Below, one piece after another: positions 60,500 through 64,000 of a stretch of DNA of 64,000 bases; position 1 is the stretch's first letter; each line of letters opens with the position of its first letter. The DNA is from Pseudomonas alcaligenes. GTDB taxonomy: Bacteria > Pseudomonadota > Gammaproteobacteria > Pseudomonadales > Pseudomonadaceae. The notes under the pieces were generated by a model. That model did not search any database. It saw only the letters and a program-made list of their open reading frames with translations, and had not been told where the DNA came from. The position numbers and the translations under genes are program-made. The stretch lies in the NCBI RefSeq assembly GCF_041729615.1, contig NZ_CP154874.1, positions 1,369,001-1,433,000 on the forward strand, read 5' to 3'.

Positions 60500-62164
60500 A
60501 TGGCGTACCATCAGCAGCCGCTCGACGTCACCACCCTGCCCGCCTGGCAGGCCCTGCTCCAGCACCGCCAGGCCATGCAGGGCTTCAGCATGCGCGAGGC
60601 CTTCGCCAGCGATGCGCAGCGCTTCGAGCGCTTCTCCATGAGCACCAGCGGCATCTTCCTCGACTACTCGAAGAACCTGCTCAGCGAGCAGACCCGCGCC
60701 CTGCTGGTCGACCTGGCCCGCGAGGCCGGCCTGCAGGAGGCCATCGAGGCGCTGTTCAATGGCGAGCGGGTCAACGTCTCGGAAGGCCGCCCGGCGCTGC
60801 ACACCGCCCTGCGCCGACCGATCGGCGACTGCGTCAAGGTAGACGGCGTCAACGTGATGCCGGAAGTGCACCGCGTGCTCAACCAGATGACCGACCTGGT
60901 CGGGCGCATCCACAGCAACATGTGGCGCGGCTACAGCGACAAGGCCATCACCGACGTGGTCAACATCGGCATCGGCGGCTCCTTCCTCGGCCCGCAGCTG
61001 GTCTCCGAGGCGCTGCTGCCCTTCACCCAGCACGGCGTGCGCTGCCATTACCTGGCCAATATCGATGGCAGCGAGTTCCACGAACTGGCCGCCAAGCTGA
61101 ATGCCGAGACCACCCTGTTCATCGTCTCGTCGAAATCCTTCGGAACCCTGGAAACCCTGAAGAACGCCCAGGCCGCGCGCACCTGGTACCTGGCCCGCGG
61201 CGGTACCGAGGAGCGCCTGTACCGCCACTTCATCGCGGTGACTAGCAACAAGGAAGCGGCCATCGCCTTCGGCATCCGCGAGAAGAATGTCTTCCCCATG
61301 TGGGACTGGGTCGGCGGGCGCTACTCGCTGTGGTCGGCCATCGGCCTGCCGATCGCCCTGGCCATCGGCATGTCCAACTTCAAGGAGCTGCTCTCCGGCG
61401 CCTACAGCATGGACACGCACTTCCGCAGCACCGCGTTCGAGAAGAACATGCCGGTGCTGCTGGCCCTGCTCGGCGTCTGGTACGGCAACTTCTGGGGCGC
61501 GCAGAGCCACGCCATCCTGCCGTACGACCACTACCTGCGCAACATCACCAAGCACCTGCAGCAGCTGGACATGGAATCCAACGGCAAGAGCGTGCGCCAG
61601 GACGGCAGCCCGGTCAGCACCGAGACCGGCCCGGTGATCTGGGGCGGCGTCGGCTGCAACGGCCAGCACGCCTATCACCAGCTGCTGCACCAGGGCACCG
61701 CGCTGATTCCGGCGGACTTCATCGTGCCGGTGGTCAGCTACAACCCGGTCGCCGACCATCACCAGTGGCTGTACGCCAACTGCCTGTCGCAGAGCCAGGC
61801 GCTGATGCTCGGCAAGACCCGCGCCGAGGCCGAGGCCGAGCTGCGTGCCCGCGGCCTGGGCGAGGACGAAGTGCAGCGCCTGGCGCCGCACAAGGTGATT
61901 CCGGGCAACCGGCCGAGCAATACCCTGGTGCTGGAGCGCATCAGCCCGCGGCGCCTGGGTGCGCTGGTGGCCATGTACGAGCACAAGGTGTTCGTGCAGA
62001 GCGTGATCTGGGGCATCAACGCCTTCGACCAGTGGGGCGTGGAACTGGGCAAGGAGCTCGGCAAGGGCGTCTACCAGCGCCTCACCGGCTGGGACCAGCC
62101 GCCGGCCGAGGACGCCTCGACCCAGGGCCTGATCGACTTCTTCCGCGGCCGTCATCGCGGCTGA
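60500..62164 (+). CDS. pgi: Glucose-6-phosphate isomerase
   Basis: Pgi interconverts glucose-6-P and fructose-6-P. The 554-residue protein has [26 protein letters not shown], and the catalytic [29 protein letters not shown] near the C-terminus holds the conserved Lys. Start ATG at 60500 ([10 protein letters not shown]); a TTG nine nt earlier is too near the AAGGA. An A-rich ACAACAAGGAA precedes the start, partly like a Crc/Hfq site. Confidence 0.97.
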   Translation: MAYHQQPLDVTTLPAWQALLQHRQAMQGFSMREAFASDAQRFERFSMSTSGIFLDYSKNLLSEQTRALLVDLAREAGLQEAIEALFNGERVNVSEGRPALHTALRRPIGDCVKVDGVNVMPEVHRVLNQMTDLVGRIHSNMWRGYSDKAITDVVNIGIGGSFLGPQLVSEALLPFTQHGVRCHYLANIDGSEFHELAAKLNAETTLFIVSSKSFGTLETLKNAQAARTWYLARGGTEERLYRHFIAVTSNKEAAIAFGIREKNVFPMWDWVGGRYSLWSAIGLPIALAIGMSNFKELLSGAYSMDTHFRSTAFEKNMPVLLALLGVWYGNFWGAQSHAILPYDHYLRNITKHLQQLDMESNGKSVRQDGSPVSTETGPVIWGGVGCNGQHAYHQLLHQGTALIPADFIVPVVSYNPVADHHQWLYANCLSQSQALMLGKTRAEAEAELRARGLGEDEVQRLAPHKVIPGNRPSNTLVLERISPRRLGALVAMYEHKVFVQSVIWGINAFDQWGVELGKELGKGVYQRLTGWDQPPAEDASTQGLIDFFRGRHRG

Positions 62165-62171
62165 TCGCCCC

Positions 62172-62206
62172 GCAGAGCCCGGCCCAGCGCCGGGCTCTGC
62201 GCTTTC
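62172..62206 (+). terminator. Hairpin terminator of pgi
   Basis: A perfect 12-bp stem GCAGAGCCCGGC / GCCGGGCTCTGC around a 5-nt loop is followed by GCTTTC. The T-tract is short. Confidence 0.82.
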
Positions 62207-62269
62207 GGGCGGCCGGGGCTTGAACCAAGCAACTGCTTGGATGCACCCTAGCGGGCATCGCGGCACGAT

Positions 62270-62277
62270 AACAACAA
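62270..62277 (+). promoter_or_regulatory. Hfq/Crc-type catabolite repression motif at the acs ribosome-binding site
   Basis: AACAACAA (AAnAAnAA) directly abuts AGGA, 10 nt before the acs ATG. Such motifs at the translation start are where Hfq with Crc blocks translation in Pseudomonas. Confidence 0.72.
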
Positions 62278-62286
62278 GGACCCGCC

Positions 62287-64000
<1,714 letters not shown>

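Overview
The window is a high-GC chromosomal segment of a Pseudomonas. Almost every gene has a close family match in the P. aeruginosa group, and the order reproduces familiar Pseudomonas blocks: ndk-rlmN-pilF-rodZ-ispG, the isc operon, yajC-secDF, a MexV/MexW-like pump, the phu heme cluster, cbrAB-crcZ-pcnB and panBCD-pgi-acs. From memory of PAO1, three blocks that lie far apart there (about PA3803-3824, PA4370-4389 and PA4705-4733) sit side by side here. I see no phage, insertion sequence, CRISPR array or plasmid gene.

Region 1 (1-19 kb) is mostly minus-strand housekeeping: isoprenoid synthesis (ispG), cell shape (rodZ), type IV pilus assembly (pilF), rRNA/tRNA modification (rlmN, trmJ, tgt, queA), nucleotide balance (ndk), Fe-S assembly (iscRSUA-hscBA-fdx-iscX), cysE, suhB on the plus strand, and secDF-yajC. 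The iscR promoter carries two abutting IscR-type operators. The -10 box of ndk lies in the loop of a hairpin that looks like the isc terminator.

Region 2 (19-34.6 kb) holds tRNA-Leu(CAA), a cold-shock protein with a long leader, an RDD membrane protein, a LemA/GIDE-EF-hand pair, a Fur-type imelysin / di-heme / imelysin-like / DUF1513 cluster, a chemoreceptor, an RND pump without its own outer-membrane factor, and an InaA-type kinase.

Region 3 (34.7-49.3 kb) holds groESL with a clear sigma-32 promoter, fxsA, a HugZ-like protein, a short-chain dehydrogenase, a 138-bp nested palindromic element, and the divergent heme-uptake genes phuSTUVW / phuR with two Fur boxes between them. These are followed by a Rieske protein, a homologue of streptothricin acetyltransferases, sfsA and an aminotransferase.

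Region 4 (49.5-64 kb) holds dksA, gluQ, the overlapping cbrX-cbrA, cbrB, the Crc/Hfq-sequestering RNA crcZ (six CA motifs, sigma-54 promoter, CbrB-like upstream site), pcnB-folK, panBCD, pgi and the 5' part of acs. The acs ribosome-binding region has an Hfq/Crc-type A-rich motif, so regulator (CbrAB), decoy RNA (CrcZ) and a probable target (acs) lie within about 13 kb.

Nothing in the window is clearly a new biological system. The items most worth a second look are the palindromic element at 39061-39198, the LemA/GIDE-EF-hand pair, the Fur-type imelysin cluster, the streptothricin-acetyltransferase homologue and the shared isc-terminator/ndk-promoter hairpin.
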